Shown one piece after another: positions 38,601-49,206 of a stretch of DNA of 64,000 bases (position 1 is the first letter of the stretch; each line of letters opens with the position of its first letter). The stretch covers positions 1,766,001 to 1,830,000 of the forward strand of contig NC_135555.1 of NCBI RefSeq assembly GCF_964340395.1, written 5' to 3'. The DNA comes from Glandiceps talaboti (Eukaryota; Hemichordata; Enteropneusta; Spengelidae). The position numbers and the translations under genes were made by a program. The notes under the pieces were generated by a model, which searched no databases, had not been told where the DNA came from, and worked only from the letters and a program-made list of their open reading frames with translations.

Positions 38601-41600
38601 TGGGTTTCTCAACAAGATCTCTCTCTCCGTCTTTGTGTTCTTCATCGATGGCTTTATCAACAAGATCTCTCTCTCCGTCTTTGTGTTCTTCATCGATGTG
38701 TTTCTCAACAAGATCTCTCTCTCCGTCTTTGTGTTCTTCATCGATGGCTTTATCAACAAGATCTCTCTCTCCGTCTTTGTGTTCTTCATCGATGTGTTTC
38801 TCAACAAGATCTCTCTCTCCGTCTTTGTGTTCTTCATCGATGGGTTTATCAACAAGATCTCTCTCCTCGTCTGTGTGTTCTTCATCGATGGGTTTATCAA
38901 CAAGATCTCTCTCCCCGTCTTTGTGTTCTTCATCGATGGGTTTCTCAACAAGATCTCTCTCTCCGTCTTTGTGTTCTTCATCGATGTGTTTCTCAACAAG
39001 ATCTCTCTCTCCGTCTTTGTGTTCTTCATCGATGAATTTATCAACAAGATCTCCCTCCCCGTCTTTGTGTTCTTCATCGATGAGTTTCTCAACAAGATCT
39101 CCCTCCCCGTCTTTGTGTTCTTCACCACGCCCAGTGAGCATATCCTCATCAGCTGCTATACCATGACTAGAATAATCTCCATCTTTACCATCATCAGATG
39201 GAATTTCTTCAGCTGCCAATTTCTTGTCACTTAGATCGTTTGCAGAACCATCGTCAATACTTTTTGTTGAAACTGTACCTTCATCAAATCCAGGCTCTAG
39301 TTTATCTTCAGTTAACGTTGTTCCAGTGCCATCATCATTAAGAAGGTCTAAAATACCACTGGATCTATCAGGGTCATTTTTCCTAAAATCTTCATCAATA
39401 TGACCTGCTTTGACCTCATCCTCGCTAGTCATGTCATCTGGTTTTATAACTGGTGATATTTCTTTTCCTGATGCAATTTCCGGGTCGTTTTCCACCAGAG
39501 AATTTGCCCCAAGTAGTGTTGTATCTTCCTCTAGATCAGTACCGCCAGTTTTCTCCTCGACAATAATTTCAATTGCACCACTATCAGTAGAGGACTTGAC
39601 AACGTCTCCTCCGGTTTCCCCCACAGTAGCAGCGTATACATGGTCATCCTTTACTGGAAGTATAGGTGCAATTTCTTTGGTTGTTGTGTCATTCTCTGCA
39701 TCTTCCTTCTCATCGTTTACCTCATTGCCATCAGTAAGTGTACCTGTCGATATCTCATCTTTCGAATAATCGATATGAGCTGGCTCGTCTGTTTTATTAT
39801 CAGCCTCTGGCTCTTCATAATAGGACATATCATCATCTTCTCTTTTTGTTTTCTCTTCACCATCTTCAGTTGTCAATTCTTCTTTTAAAATTGTTGACTC
39901 CTTCCCATCAATATGACCAATTTCTTTCTCATCTTTACTATCATCTTGTTCTGAATCAGACAATTTTTCTTCCTCAAATGTCTTTTCCGGGGATGTTCCA
40001 ATCAGCATTTTTTCCTCCTCCTTTGAATCAGTACCATCACTTTTCTCCTTATCGGCACTGCCAATTGCATCTCTATCTGTAGTCGGTCTAACATCATTTT
40101 TTCCAAATTCTTCTTTTATACCTGCAGCGTTGGCATGGTCATGACTTGCTAAAAGTACATGTGAAATGTCTTTTGTTCCTGAGTCGATTTCTGCACCATC
40201 CTTCTTAGCTGTTATTTCTTTATCTGTCGACACCCCATCCTTTGAATGTTTGATATCAGTAGGCTCATCTGTTTTGTTATCAATATCTGGCTCATCAACA
40301 TCGACATCATTATCAACATCGTGGTATCTTTTTCCATGTTTTTCAGTATCTTCAGTTGTCAATTCCATTTTTGAAATTGTTGACAGATTCCCACCAATAG
40401 CATTGCTGTCGTCATGGTCTTCTTCTTCACGATCTAAATCACCTTCTTCTGAATCAGACGATTTCCTTTCCTCCACTGTCATATCTGGTTTTGTTTCCAT
40501 CACATCATTACCAAGCTGTTTTTCCTCCTCATCAAAATTGATATCCTCATTCATCTCCTCCTTTGAATTGTCTTTTGCATGTTCATTGGTAGATGGTCTG
40601 ATATCGACTTTTCCCATTTCTGTTGTAGTGTCGACATGGTCATCCCTTACTGAATGTACAGTTGTAAATTCCTCTGTCCCTGAATCAACTTTGGAATCTT
40701 CATTCTTATCTTTTTCTTCTTTGGCATCAACATGTGTACATGCATTATCGTCTCCTGTAGCTGACGTTCCAGTAAGAGGTGAGGTCTTGGTTTCATTGCT
40801 TGTCTTTAAGACATCATTTTCTTTCTTTGAGATGTCTTCTTCATCTTCAGATTGCCCAATTTGTTCGTCACATATCTTTTCCAATCTCTCATCGATTCCG
40901 TCACATGTGACCATAGATTCAGCTGTTATAGGCGTCACAGGAGATTCTACAGAATCATCTACGGAAATGTCAACATGTTCAGTTGGCATTACAACATCCC
41001 TGGTTTCATTCTCAATATTATTTAAATTGGAGCTAGTATGATCGATGGCTAAGACTTCATTGGTATCAATAACATCAAATGATGGAAAATCTGAATAGGA
41101 TAAAGATGTTTCTGCTTTGGCACTGATGCATTCGTTTTCATTTTCAATTTTAACAATATCTTCTGATAACCGTAAATCTTCTCCTTCAGTTTTTATCTCT
41201 TCCATGTCTTCTTTAGTTTCTCTAACTTCTACGTCGTGTGTCCGATCACTGGTTTCACCATCGCCAGTTGTCACAGGTAACATTCCAGTCTGTTGCTGAC
41301 GTTTCCATTCTTCTGCTGCAATGGCATTTACCTCATCCTCTATGACAATGAAAGATGTAAGAGATGGAAGCTCATCTCCTGTAGAAGCTTGGGCAGCTGT
41401 CATTTCTGCATGGTCACCTGTAGGCATTGTTCCTGTACCAGCTTCTGTCATAGGTCCATGATCATCTTTTGTACCTGGAGAGTATATATCTTCAAAAGAA
41501 CCCTTAATCTCTGACTCCCCGTCAGATTCAGATGGTCTGTCAGTCCCATTGTTTGCGGTTTTATCATCATGTATATCACACTCCAGCTTGATTTTATCTG

Positions 41601-44600
41601 AATCTCTAGTATCAGTTATTGATGTTGTGTAGATATCTTCTTCAGATCCTTCTCTTTGTAAGCCATCATCTTTTAGTCCATCTCGTATGTCCTTGGTGTC
41701 AGACTGGAGGCCAGCATCATTTGACAAATCCATAGATGGCGAGTAAATATCTTCTTCGACTTCATTTCCATCACTTGCATTACGAGAACAGGTACCTTTT
41801 CCTACTTGTTCATCATTTGTCTTTGAAGGCGAATATATGTCATCTTCTGTCATTTTTCTCTGTAAACTCATCTCAGGAGGGGCAGGTTGCCTACGTAACG
41901 CAAATAAGGCTTTCTCTGTCTCATCCAAATGCTCTAACGATGACCCATAAACCTTATGTATGTCATTTTCTAATATAATTGTGACATCTGTACTCTTTTC
42001 AATGCTAAGTAAATCATTTTCATCTGTCAACTGAACTAAATGGTACATCCACGGGGCAATCTCTCCCTCAAAGGCGTGTAATACCTAATGATTTAAGAGA
42101 AAATTAACAATAGTTAAAACAATAAGAGCACAGATTTAGTTAATGGTTTGTCTTTTGGTCAGTTTTGTTAGAAATGTATTTGTGTCCAAGATTTGGTTTT
42201 GATTTCACCAAAGTGCTTGCAAGGTGCTTGTTATTATTTTGTCATGATACAGAATGTGATAAATCATTTCTGTGCTACAATTTTGCAAGCTGAGCTCAAG
42301 GACATCATATTACCTTGCATGGTGTACGTTTATCATTGCCTTGTTTTCCGTACTGGTCATCTCTATGTGCAGGTTCTGTGTAGCAAAGAAATAACAATAA
42401 TGGCAATAACACCCTCTGTTTGTACAGAAATCAAATACTGATGCCGTTTAAATGCTAGCAGTTCTTGGTGGACTTTGTTGAAGCCACGCCGACAGAGATA
42501 ACATAGTCAATAATGTCTACATTAATTGGATATTGTTTACCTTGTTTTGTATCACTAGAAGAAGTTAGTTAACTTGGAAAAAAAGTTGTATGGTTTCACG
42601 AAAATTCTTACTAACATTTCTACATTTCATTGTCGAGCTCGACACTGATTTTATTTTTGCCTTATTTACATTTTACTATCCACTTTAATTTTATTTATTA
42701 TACACATCTCCATATGCATCCTCATTAAATTTCAGTCTAATCTGCTCAGTAGTTTTGGAATTAAAGATTTCTGACCATAAACTCGTATTTAGACATAATT
42801 CGCATATTTCTGATTGGATCATCATGTCATGAAGAAATCTTAATCTAAACACCCCTGAATATGTTCCCACCAAATTTCAGGCCAATCTGCCCAGTAGTTT
42901 TCGAGTTTAAGTTTTTTTAAACCAAAAATGGCATTTTCTGACCCAAATCACACACCAGTGAAGCGATCATTTTGCCTTCAACAATTTCCCTAATAGACAC
43001 CAAAGTAATGTCCTCACCAAATACATGTATCAACACAAGGCAATCGATCCGCCGGTTTTAAGTCACTCACTCACTCACTCACTCACTCACTCACTCACTC
43101 ACTCACTCACTCGTACACACACACACACACAAATACACACACACACACACACACATACACACACTCACACACACACACACACACACAGACGGACAGACAC
43201 CGCACCATGCCTATAGCAATACTGAACCTTATCAGTTCAGTTGTGCTAAAAATTGGTTAAATAGTTATAAAAAGACATTGTATCTCTTAATTAGTAATTA
43301 ATATTATCTGTAGGTAGTGTAGTGGCAAGTTTAAATCTTGAGCGAAACTTCAGTTTTGAATCTGTCACCATGTTAACACTGTACCAGTTGTAACTCATTT
43401 TCGATCAGACAACCACAATATATTCACTAAAAATTGTTACATACCAATAATTAGATATTGTACATATTACTCAGTGGTCGACTCGTATTAACCATAACAG
43501 TACATAAACAGGTTGTAATCATGATCACCACTGAGGGCGCTGATTTTTGGGTGCAGACCCAAGAATCAATTTGATTTGATTTACCGTGTGCAGAGTTCCG
43601 TTTACCCACTGGTGATGCAATACTGACACAGTCTACAATATTACAAGCTTTAAGTAAGTTATTGTACGTGACACAAAAACATTTCAAAATACCCCAAACC
43701 AGAACAAAAAACCCGTTCCAGTAATTCCAGTTGCAGCTAGTGCAGCTTTTGCGGTACGAATCACGTACACCAGAGGGTAGTAGTTCATCTACGCCAAGAT
43801 TTTGTAGAGTCAACTAACTGTATCACACGTTTACATATCAATACTGCCATGCACTTTAACACACTAACCAGCCATTTCAGTATGAGACTCGTTCGAGGTA
43901 CCATCAACATCGACGTTTCCTGTTGCCCCCTTCTCATCATTTAACCTGCCCTCCTTTTGCAGGCAGTCATCACTGAACAGAAGAGATGACAGCGTGATAT
44001 CGAAGTCCTTTAGTTGGGTAAGCAGACCTTTAACAACACGTGGCTTATCTTGCACATAGATTCCAGTTTCTCTCATATGTTGCATTTGCTCATTGGAAAA
44101 CTGATCAACAGCATCATGGAATTCGGGCTGAATATACGCTTTTGTTTTCCAGATCGCCTGGAAAATAATGACATTGAATGTGTAGATCTCAGAAACAGGA
44201 CACGTGTAAAATTAAAATAGTTTATGAAGCTTTTTACCATTTCTAACCTCGACTGTGTTTCCACAGAATAATTTAACCAAGATAAATACAAACACAATCT
44301 GTCAAATCAAATTAGTTGGAGATTTTTCGCATCTGGTCGATTTGTTACTTTAATGTTTAATTAAATAGTCCAGATAAAGTATTCTTTTATATTCCATAGA
44401 CATTGGTGAAATCAATGCATAATTTTTTATATAGACATAACTCATTTACATACTAATGCTGTATATTTGAACCATGTGATGATTCATATGATTTTTACAA
44501 ACTAAAGGAATACATATATGTATATCTATAATATTTCCTATTATATCTGAAATTCAAAACTTAGACGAAGACTTGGTGCTGCAGTGACCAGTTATTGATA

Positions 44601-45155
44601 TTTTTCTAATGGTATGGTTCCTAATTAAATATATATAAATCCAAAACATCATTTTACCTTGTCGCATATACTTAGATGGAAATTTTCATGAGTTTCTTCC
44701 ATAAGTTTATTTACATCTGTAAATATAAGACATGAAATTTATTAAAATTGTTTGTCTTGCCGTTGAGTGACTTGATCATAATAAAAGCAATCTAGATAAC
44801 ATTGTGTCTGTACATGTCACTGAGTTCTCTGAGCCAGCCCTCATCAAACGATATAACCATGCGGTTATCTCAAAATGCATTTGACGGGACTAATATTCTC
44901 GCAAACTCACTGCTTTCTAAAATAAGGTACTACCAGTCTTATTAGCATATTCTCTAGAACCTCAACGTTGTTATATGTAGTTACATGTAACTTACCTTTT
45001 TTATCTCTGAACTTCAAGAGGGCGCTCTTACCACCATCGAAGAACACACATCCAAAGTCCTTGGCATCAGGCAAGGTTTTAGATAAGTATTCGTCCAGCT
45101 TGGTTCTGTCGAATCCCTCACAAATATCATATATCCATACACTAGTTTCCCCCAT
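35081..45155 (-). CDS. gene A: RRM-like, acidic linker, macrodomain, RING, Deltex C-terminal protein, eight coding exons, 1847 aa
   Basis: Predicted ADP-ribose-linked ubiquitin E3 ligase. Exons in coding order: 45155-44996, 44716-44658, 44157-43869, 42375-42314, 42084-38031, 36929-36298, 35852-35635, 35150-35081. All are GT-AG, every phase matches, and the sum is 5544 bases. N-terminus: an RRM-like fold ([11 protein letters not shown], then [10 protein letters not shown]). A helical region follows. Residues about 203-1410 are acidic and disordered, with four DIYSPS-like motifs and a 12 x 16-residue repeat. The macrodomain spans about 1418-1592 ([33 protein letters not shown]). The RING is about 1667-1705 ([18 protein letters not shown]). 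The Deltex C-terminal domain spans about 1714-1846 ([38 protein letters not shown]). Deltex RING-DTC units are known ubiquitin ligases whose DTC binds ADP-ribose or NAD. The closest vertebrate relative is the DTX3L/PARP9 system, but here the macrodomain is in the same chain. Confidence 0.9.
35388..35618. repeat. (GTCT)n and (CAGT)n microsatellites in the last intron of gene A
   Basis: GTCT units at 35389-35454 and 35527-35618, with an inverted-sense AGTC block at 35495-35529 between them. The GTCT array stops about 17 bases from the exon 7 donor. Confidence 0.95.
36930..38030. other. gene A intron 5, no feature of note
   Basis: This 1.1-kb intron interrupts the macrodomain at the same codon as in gene B. 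Short ATCAA repeats lie near 37080-37115. Nothing else is recognised. Confidence 0.7.
38031..42084 (-). CDS. gene A exon 5: 4-kb acidic exon ending in the macrodomain
   Basis: A single exon of 1351 codons. The acceptor TCATTAG at 42085 is followed in frame by [16 protein letters not shown], which aligns with gene B's TAETVPWLYSL, so the exon starts upstream of the first Met of the open frame. Nearly 1200 residues are rich in Asp, Glu, Lys, Ser and Thr with very few aromatic residues, typical of disorder. The macrodomain begins about 125 codons from the end. The exon closes at PAISG(G) with donor G|GTAAGT at 38030. Confidence 0.92.
38555..39125 (-). repeat. 12 tandem copies of a 48-bp (16-aa) coding repeat in gene A
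   Basis: The unit is [16 protein letters not shown] with VDKA, VEKH or VDKP endings, and two copies with HTDEERD. The order of endings (VEKH, VDKA, VEKH, VDKA) shows duplication by pairs. Each unit is strongly charged. DNA identity between units is high, so the array is young or being homogenised. Because it is repetitive, all three antisense frames are open too. Confidence 0.93.
42690..43252. mobile_element. dispersed repeat with internal microsatellite, copy 1 (gene A intron)
   Basis: It shares phrases in the same order with the copy at 52571-53490: CATTAAATTTCAGxCxAA, TAGTTTTGGAATTAAAGAT, ATCATCATGTCATGAA, GACCCAAATCACACA, a simple repeat, then CAGTTCAGTTGTGCTAAAAA at the end. No long open frame. 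This copy seems to lack the left terminus seen in the other. Confidence 0.65.
43063..43195. repeat. (CTCA)n and (CA)n microsatellite
   Basis: About 12 CTCA units followed by CA dinucleotides, placed inside the dispersed repeat close to its right end. Confidence 0.95.
43275..43700. repeat. dispersed repeat, second family, copy 1
   Basis: It matches 59480-59900 in the same orientation: GGTAGTGTAGTGGCAAGTTT, TTTTGAATCTGTCACCATG, ACCACAATATAT, CGCTGATTTTTG and AATTTGATTTGATTTA. The two copies sit in non-equivalent introns of genes A and B, so they are dispersed insertions and not relics of the gene duplication. Confidence 0.6.
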
Positions 45156-46376
45156 TTCGTGTGATTCAATCTTTTACAGCTGTAGCATACATCAAAGAGA
45201 TTTATGGAATTATGATGCAGTAATATTTATGTTTTATGTATATGACATATGTATATTGTCAAACTAGTTATCTATAAGATATATGGCATGACCTTCAAAT
45301 AGTTAACCTCGTTAGAATGTCAGTGAATCAACGAAATCAACGAAACAAAACAAAAAACCCTGCACAGTTGTTTTTGCCGTGAATAAGTGGCTCTTTCACT
45401 TTAACTTGCTGAAAATTGGCGAAACGGCGCATGTCCGAAACATAATCACACCACTTCTTTGGGTTCAGTCCCTTTACTTTCTTTTTAGCTTAGTAACATT
45501 TATGTTTTTATTGGTGTATTGATTAGATGGTTTTTGTAAATGTACAGTGTAGATGTGCACGTATATCTAGACCAACGTGGCGGCCATGTATGCCTTACAT
45601 TATACTATCAAGTCCAACATTTTGTCCTCTATCTAGAGCTTGTATATCACTGAATGTTCAACTTTTAGAGCAATGCCATAAACTTACGGTTTCAATATTG
45701 CATCAATGTTTTGAAAAGTTCTTCGACAGCCCTACCTTTGCAAGAGGCTTTCGCCATCCCTCAAATTTATGTTGCGTTTTTCGTTGTCACATAAATCATA
45801 ACATGAGAACAGTCATGTGGCTCATTGTGCCGGACGCAATATTGGACTCCAGACAGTCTGTTTACTTAGCCATTTGGTTGTATTCATGAACAAGTCAAAT
45901 TGAATTACCGGGTATATATTTATTACTCAAGCGGGTTCGAAATTCGAACTCTCCCCTCCACGTAGTGTAATGTATTTGGAGTATATTTGAAATATTTGAA
46001 CCCGTGAAGACGTCAGCTCGTCAGATTGTACCAACTTTTGTGTTTCCTTTCTTAAAGGGCGTGCTGTTGTCTATACAGTTCGCAAGACACAATTACTACC
46101 ACAGGTACTCGAATCAATCTGTATGTTTTTTAAAAACAATATGTATAGTAAATAAGACTTAAAAAAAAAAAACCATACAGATTGATTCGTGACCTGTGAT
46201 TACTACATTACTAAGTATCCATTGTACATGCAATATGAACAAGTTTTACAAACAGCCTGCACTTTGAACCTTCATAAATGAGGTCGACTTGTCTGTACTG
46301 TCCAGTGCTGGACTGACACCCATCGCATCTACTGATCATGATACATTCACTTTTGACTGTTACTTGAAATGTCTAG
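45156..46376. other. upstream region of gene A
   Basis: An acceptor-like CTACAG at 45185-45180 precedes the ATG, so a non-coding first exon may lie further up. GGCGCATGTCC near 45425-45440 resembles part of an NRF1 site, and GGCGGCCATG near 45580 a YY1-type motif. I could not fix a start of transcription. A 120-codon frame at 45527-45889 shows no known motif and is not called. Confidence 0.4.
46092..46202. repeat. inverted repeat beside the LINE insertion
   Basis: CACAGGTACTCGAATCAATC then TGTATG, about 13 bases of spacer and an A run, then CATACAGATTGATTCGTGAC and CTGTG. The arms are about 35 bases with two or three differences. It has hairpin or MITE-like form. Confidence 0.7.
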
Positions 46377-49206
46377 ATATATGTGAATACAGGAGATAGA
46401 CGTTGGGTTCAGATCGAGACAGAAACTTTCAAACTAGACAAATCACAGTGTATTATAATGGGTGATTTTAATATTGACTTAAATAACCCAAATATAAATT
46501 CAGAAATGTTTTTAGGCAGCATGAATTGCTTATGTTTACACCAACTCATAACCTCGCCAACCAGAGTGACCAGCACATCTAGCACGTTAATAGATCATGT
46601 TTATACAAATATATGTTCCAACACAATCCAAAGTGGTACTATTATGACAGATGTTTCAGATCACTTTCCGGTATTTGCTATATTTGAGAACTTACTTTCC
46701 AAAGATACTACGAGTAATTGTAAACATATATCCTACAGATGTTACAGTAAGTACGATGTAGAATTATTTCGTAGACATCTCACCGGAATAAACTGGGACG
46801 ATGTATATAATTGTTCAGATGTAAACTCTGCATACGACAAATTTAGTTCAATTTTCATTGCAGCCTGTGATAAGCACGCGCCAAATATTTCAAGAAATAC
46901 TAAAAGGCCAAGGACTAATAAACCTTGGATCACACGAGCTATCAAGAAATCAATTAATAGAAAACATAAATTGTACGTTAATGTTATCAAATCAAATTTC
47001 AAACCTTGTATTGTCAGTAAATATAAGAACTATAGAAATGTTTTAACTTCTATCCTCAGGGATGCAAAAAAGATGTACTATGGTAATTTATTTTTTAAGA
47101 ACAAAGGTAACATGAAGAAAACTTGGAATGTAATTAATGATGTTCTCGGTAAGAGGAATGGTAATGCCAAGGATAATCTACCTGACAAACTCATAATTGC
47201 TTCAGACGGAAACCAATGTGAATACACCTCTCCACAGGATATTGTATCAGGTTTCAATGATTTCTTTGTGAATATAGGCCCACGACTTGCTAGTAATATG
47301 TCACGCGACAATTTTAGAGATTATTTAACAGAACCAATCCAAAATTCTTTTTATCTTTACCCCACGACCCAGTATGAAGTTCGGGAACTTTTGCGAACGC
47401 TGGATATCAGTAAATCTTGCGGTTACGATAATATCCCGGCTAAACTTTTATCGGATGCATCCGACACTATATCCAAACCTCTGGAATATATTTTTAATCT
47501 TTCTTTTTCTTCTGGGGAGGTTCCAAATTCCCTAAAAATCGCAAAAGTGAAACCAATATATAAAAAAGGGCCAGAACAAAGCCCGGACAATTATAGGCCA
47601 ATTTCTATTCTTCCCCTTTTGAATAAAATATTAGAAAAATTAGTTGATAATCGCCTTAGATCATTTCTAAATCGCAACAAAATTTTATATGATCATCAAT
47701 ATGGCTTCCGCCAAAAGTATAGTACAAAATTGTCTGTCGTTAACATAGTAAATTATCTCCTAAAGCAATTAGACGAAGGTAGAATTACTCTTGGCATTTT
47801 CATTGATTTCTCTAAAGCTTTTGACACTATCAACCATCGTATATTATTGTCTAAACTCGAGCATTATGGCATCAGAGGTATACCCCTGATGTGGTTCCAG
47901 GACTACTTTTGTAATCGCCAACAGTATGTTAGCTCTGACGATGTCAACTCGATATGCTTGCCTATTTCATGTGGAGTTCCACAGGGATCAGTTTTGGGTC
48001 CTACACTATTCTTACTTTACATTAATGATCTTCCACTCTCTTCCTCATTCTTTGACTTCAGACTGTTTGCAGATGATTCCAACCTTTTTCACACATTCCC
48101 TCAATACCTCAACAATATTGACCTTTCATCAGTGAACACCGAGTTTGAAAAAGTGATAGATTGGTGTACTGCAAATAAACTAAGTATTAATGAGAAAAAG
48201 ACAAAATTCATGTTTATTAGAGGCCGTAGAAAAGAAATGAATATTAGTGGAACCATGTGCATTAATGGTAACGTTATCGAGCAAGTTGATTCTGCATCTT
48301 TTGTTGGCATCGTCTTTGATAACCATCTTTTATGGAATATGCACATTGACGCTGTCAATAAGACTATTAGGAAAAAAATAGGAATCATTTATAAACTTAG
48401 GGACTTTGTACCCAAAAATATACTTATTTTACTATATAAAACTTTCGTCCAACCACATATAACGTACGGTATTGAAGTCTGGGGAAGCACTTTTTCCTCC
48501 TATTTGAATTGTATTTTACTAGCTCAAAAAATGGCTGTGCGAGCAATCACACATAGCCAGTCCATGACACATTCTTCACCACTTTTCAACACTCTAGAAA
48601 TTCTTGATGTACATAAACTGCACAGGTTTTTGGTCAGTACCTTTGTTTATGATTTGCTGCACAATAACTTACCACACTCTGTTGATGAATACTGCAATGT
48701 GTTAAACTATGAGTACAATACACGACAAAAAGAACAAAATAATTTATGCGTACCTACTGTGAAAACATTCTATGGTAAACAGTCAATGACATACACAGGT
48801 GCAGTTACATGGAATTCAATACAACACAGCACAAGAAATGAACCACGAAGGCAGCGATTCAAGTCATCACTATGTAAAGATTTACTAAAAGAGTATGTAA
48901 TATAACATTGTACAGTTCTAATGTAATATATGACTTCTTTTCATTATGGCACTCATATACTAGTATATAGGGGGGGGGGGAGGGGAGGGGGTTAAGGGTA
49001 GAGCTACTTTTTGTATATTTATTTGCACTCTAAACTTGTACCATTATTTACTTTGGCCAGGGGTCAGACACGATTAGCATAGCTATTTTCTGACTCCTGT
49101 TATCCGATCTAGTTTGCTTTTCCTGTATTTACGTTTGTATTGTACTTATTTTTGATCGGGTAATAAAATATATATCATATCATATCATATCATATCATAT
49201 CACAAT
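46377..49206 (+). mobile_element. 5'-truncated non-LTR retrotransposon (Jockey superfamily, CR1/L2/Rex-like)
   Basis: A continuous 840-codon frame is followed by a 300-base 3' UTR with an imperfect 10-base-pair hairpin (49059-49068 with 49089-49098), AATAAAATAT and a (TATCA)n tail. Simple-repeat tails instead of poly(A) are typical of CR1-group elements. It lies between genes A and B on the opposite strand. The frame is unbroken, so insertion is probably recent. Most of the endonuclease domain is absent, so it is a dead-on-arrival copy. I could not delimit a target-site duplication. Confidence 0.9.
46383..48905 (+). CDS. endonuclease (C-terminal part) and reverse transcriptase of the LINE
   Basis: Retrotransposon replication protein. 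Residues 1-105 are the end of an apurinic-type endonuclease: IIMGDFNIDL, STLIDHVYTN and the catalytic SDHFPVFAIF. The reverse transcriptase follows: YRPISILPLLNKILEKLV near residue 405, FIDFSKAFDTINH near 475, CGVPQGSVLGPTLFLLYIND near 535 and the catalytic FADDSNLF near 561. The thumb and a LINE C-terminus ending RFKSSLCKDLLKEYVI follow. The frame opens just after a TAG at 46374, and the first codon listed is GTG, so there is no genuine start: the upstream half of the endonuclease was lost by 5' truncation. No zinc-knuckle is seen. Confidence 0.92.
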   Translation: MNTGDRRWVQIETETFKLDKSQCIIMGDFNIDLNNPNINSEMFLGSMNCLCLHQLITSPTRVTSTSSTLIDHVYTNICSNTIQSGTIMTDVSDHFPVFAIFENLLSKDTTSNCKHISYRCYSKYDVELFRRHLTGINWDDVYNCSDVNSAYDKFSSIFIAACDKHAPNISRNTKRPRTNKPWITRAIKKSINRKHKLYVNVIKSNFKPCIVSKYKNYRNVLTSILRDAKKMYYGNLFFKNKGNMKKTWNVINDVLGKRNGNAKDNLPDKLIIASDGNQCEYTSPQDIVSGFNDFFVNIGPRLASNMSRDNFRDYLTEPIQNSFYLYPTTQYEVRELLRTLDISKSCGYDNIPAKLLSDASDTISKPLEYIFNLSFSSGEVPNSLKIAKVKPIYKKGPEQSPDNYRPISILPLLNKILEKLVDNRLRSFLNRNKILYDHQYGFRQKYSTKLSVVNIVNYLLKQLDEGRITLGIFIDFSKAFDTINHRILLSKLEHYGIRGIPLMWFQDYFCNRQQYVSSDDVNSICLPISCGVPQGSVLGPTLFLLYINDLPLSSSFFDFRLFADDSNLFHTFPQYLNNIDLSSVNTEFEKVIDWCTANKLSINEKKTKFMFIRGRRKEMNISGTMCINGNVIEQVDSASFVGIVFDNHLLWNMHIDAVNKTIRKKIGIIYKLRDFVPKNILILLYKTFVQPHITYGIEVWGSTFSSYLNCILLAQKMAVRAITHSQSMTHSSPLFNTLEILDVHKLHRFLVSTFVYDLLHNNLPHSVDEYCNVLNYEYNTRQKEQNNLCVPTVKTFYGKQSMTYTGAVTWNSIQHSTRNEPRRQRFKSSLCKDLLKEYVI

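Noticed and set aside
38291-41041. Long open frames on the plus strand opposite gene A
   Set aside because: They are antisense shadows of the acidic repeat and low-complexity coding exon; no motifs, and splice structure supports the minus strand.
43560-43620. Candidate 38-base exon for gene A with phase 1 to 0
   Set aside because: It lies in a dispersed repeat that also occurs in gene B's intron 1. The 62-base exon at 42314-42375 has better splice sites and the right phase.
45527-45889. 120-codon plus-strand frame with several Cys and His
   Set aside because: No domain pattern, no start context or splice support; kept as unassigned intergenic DNA.
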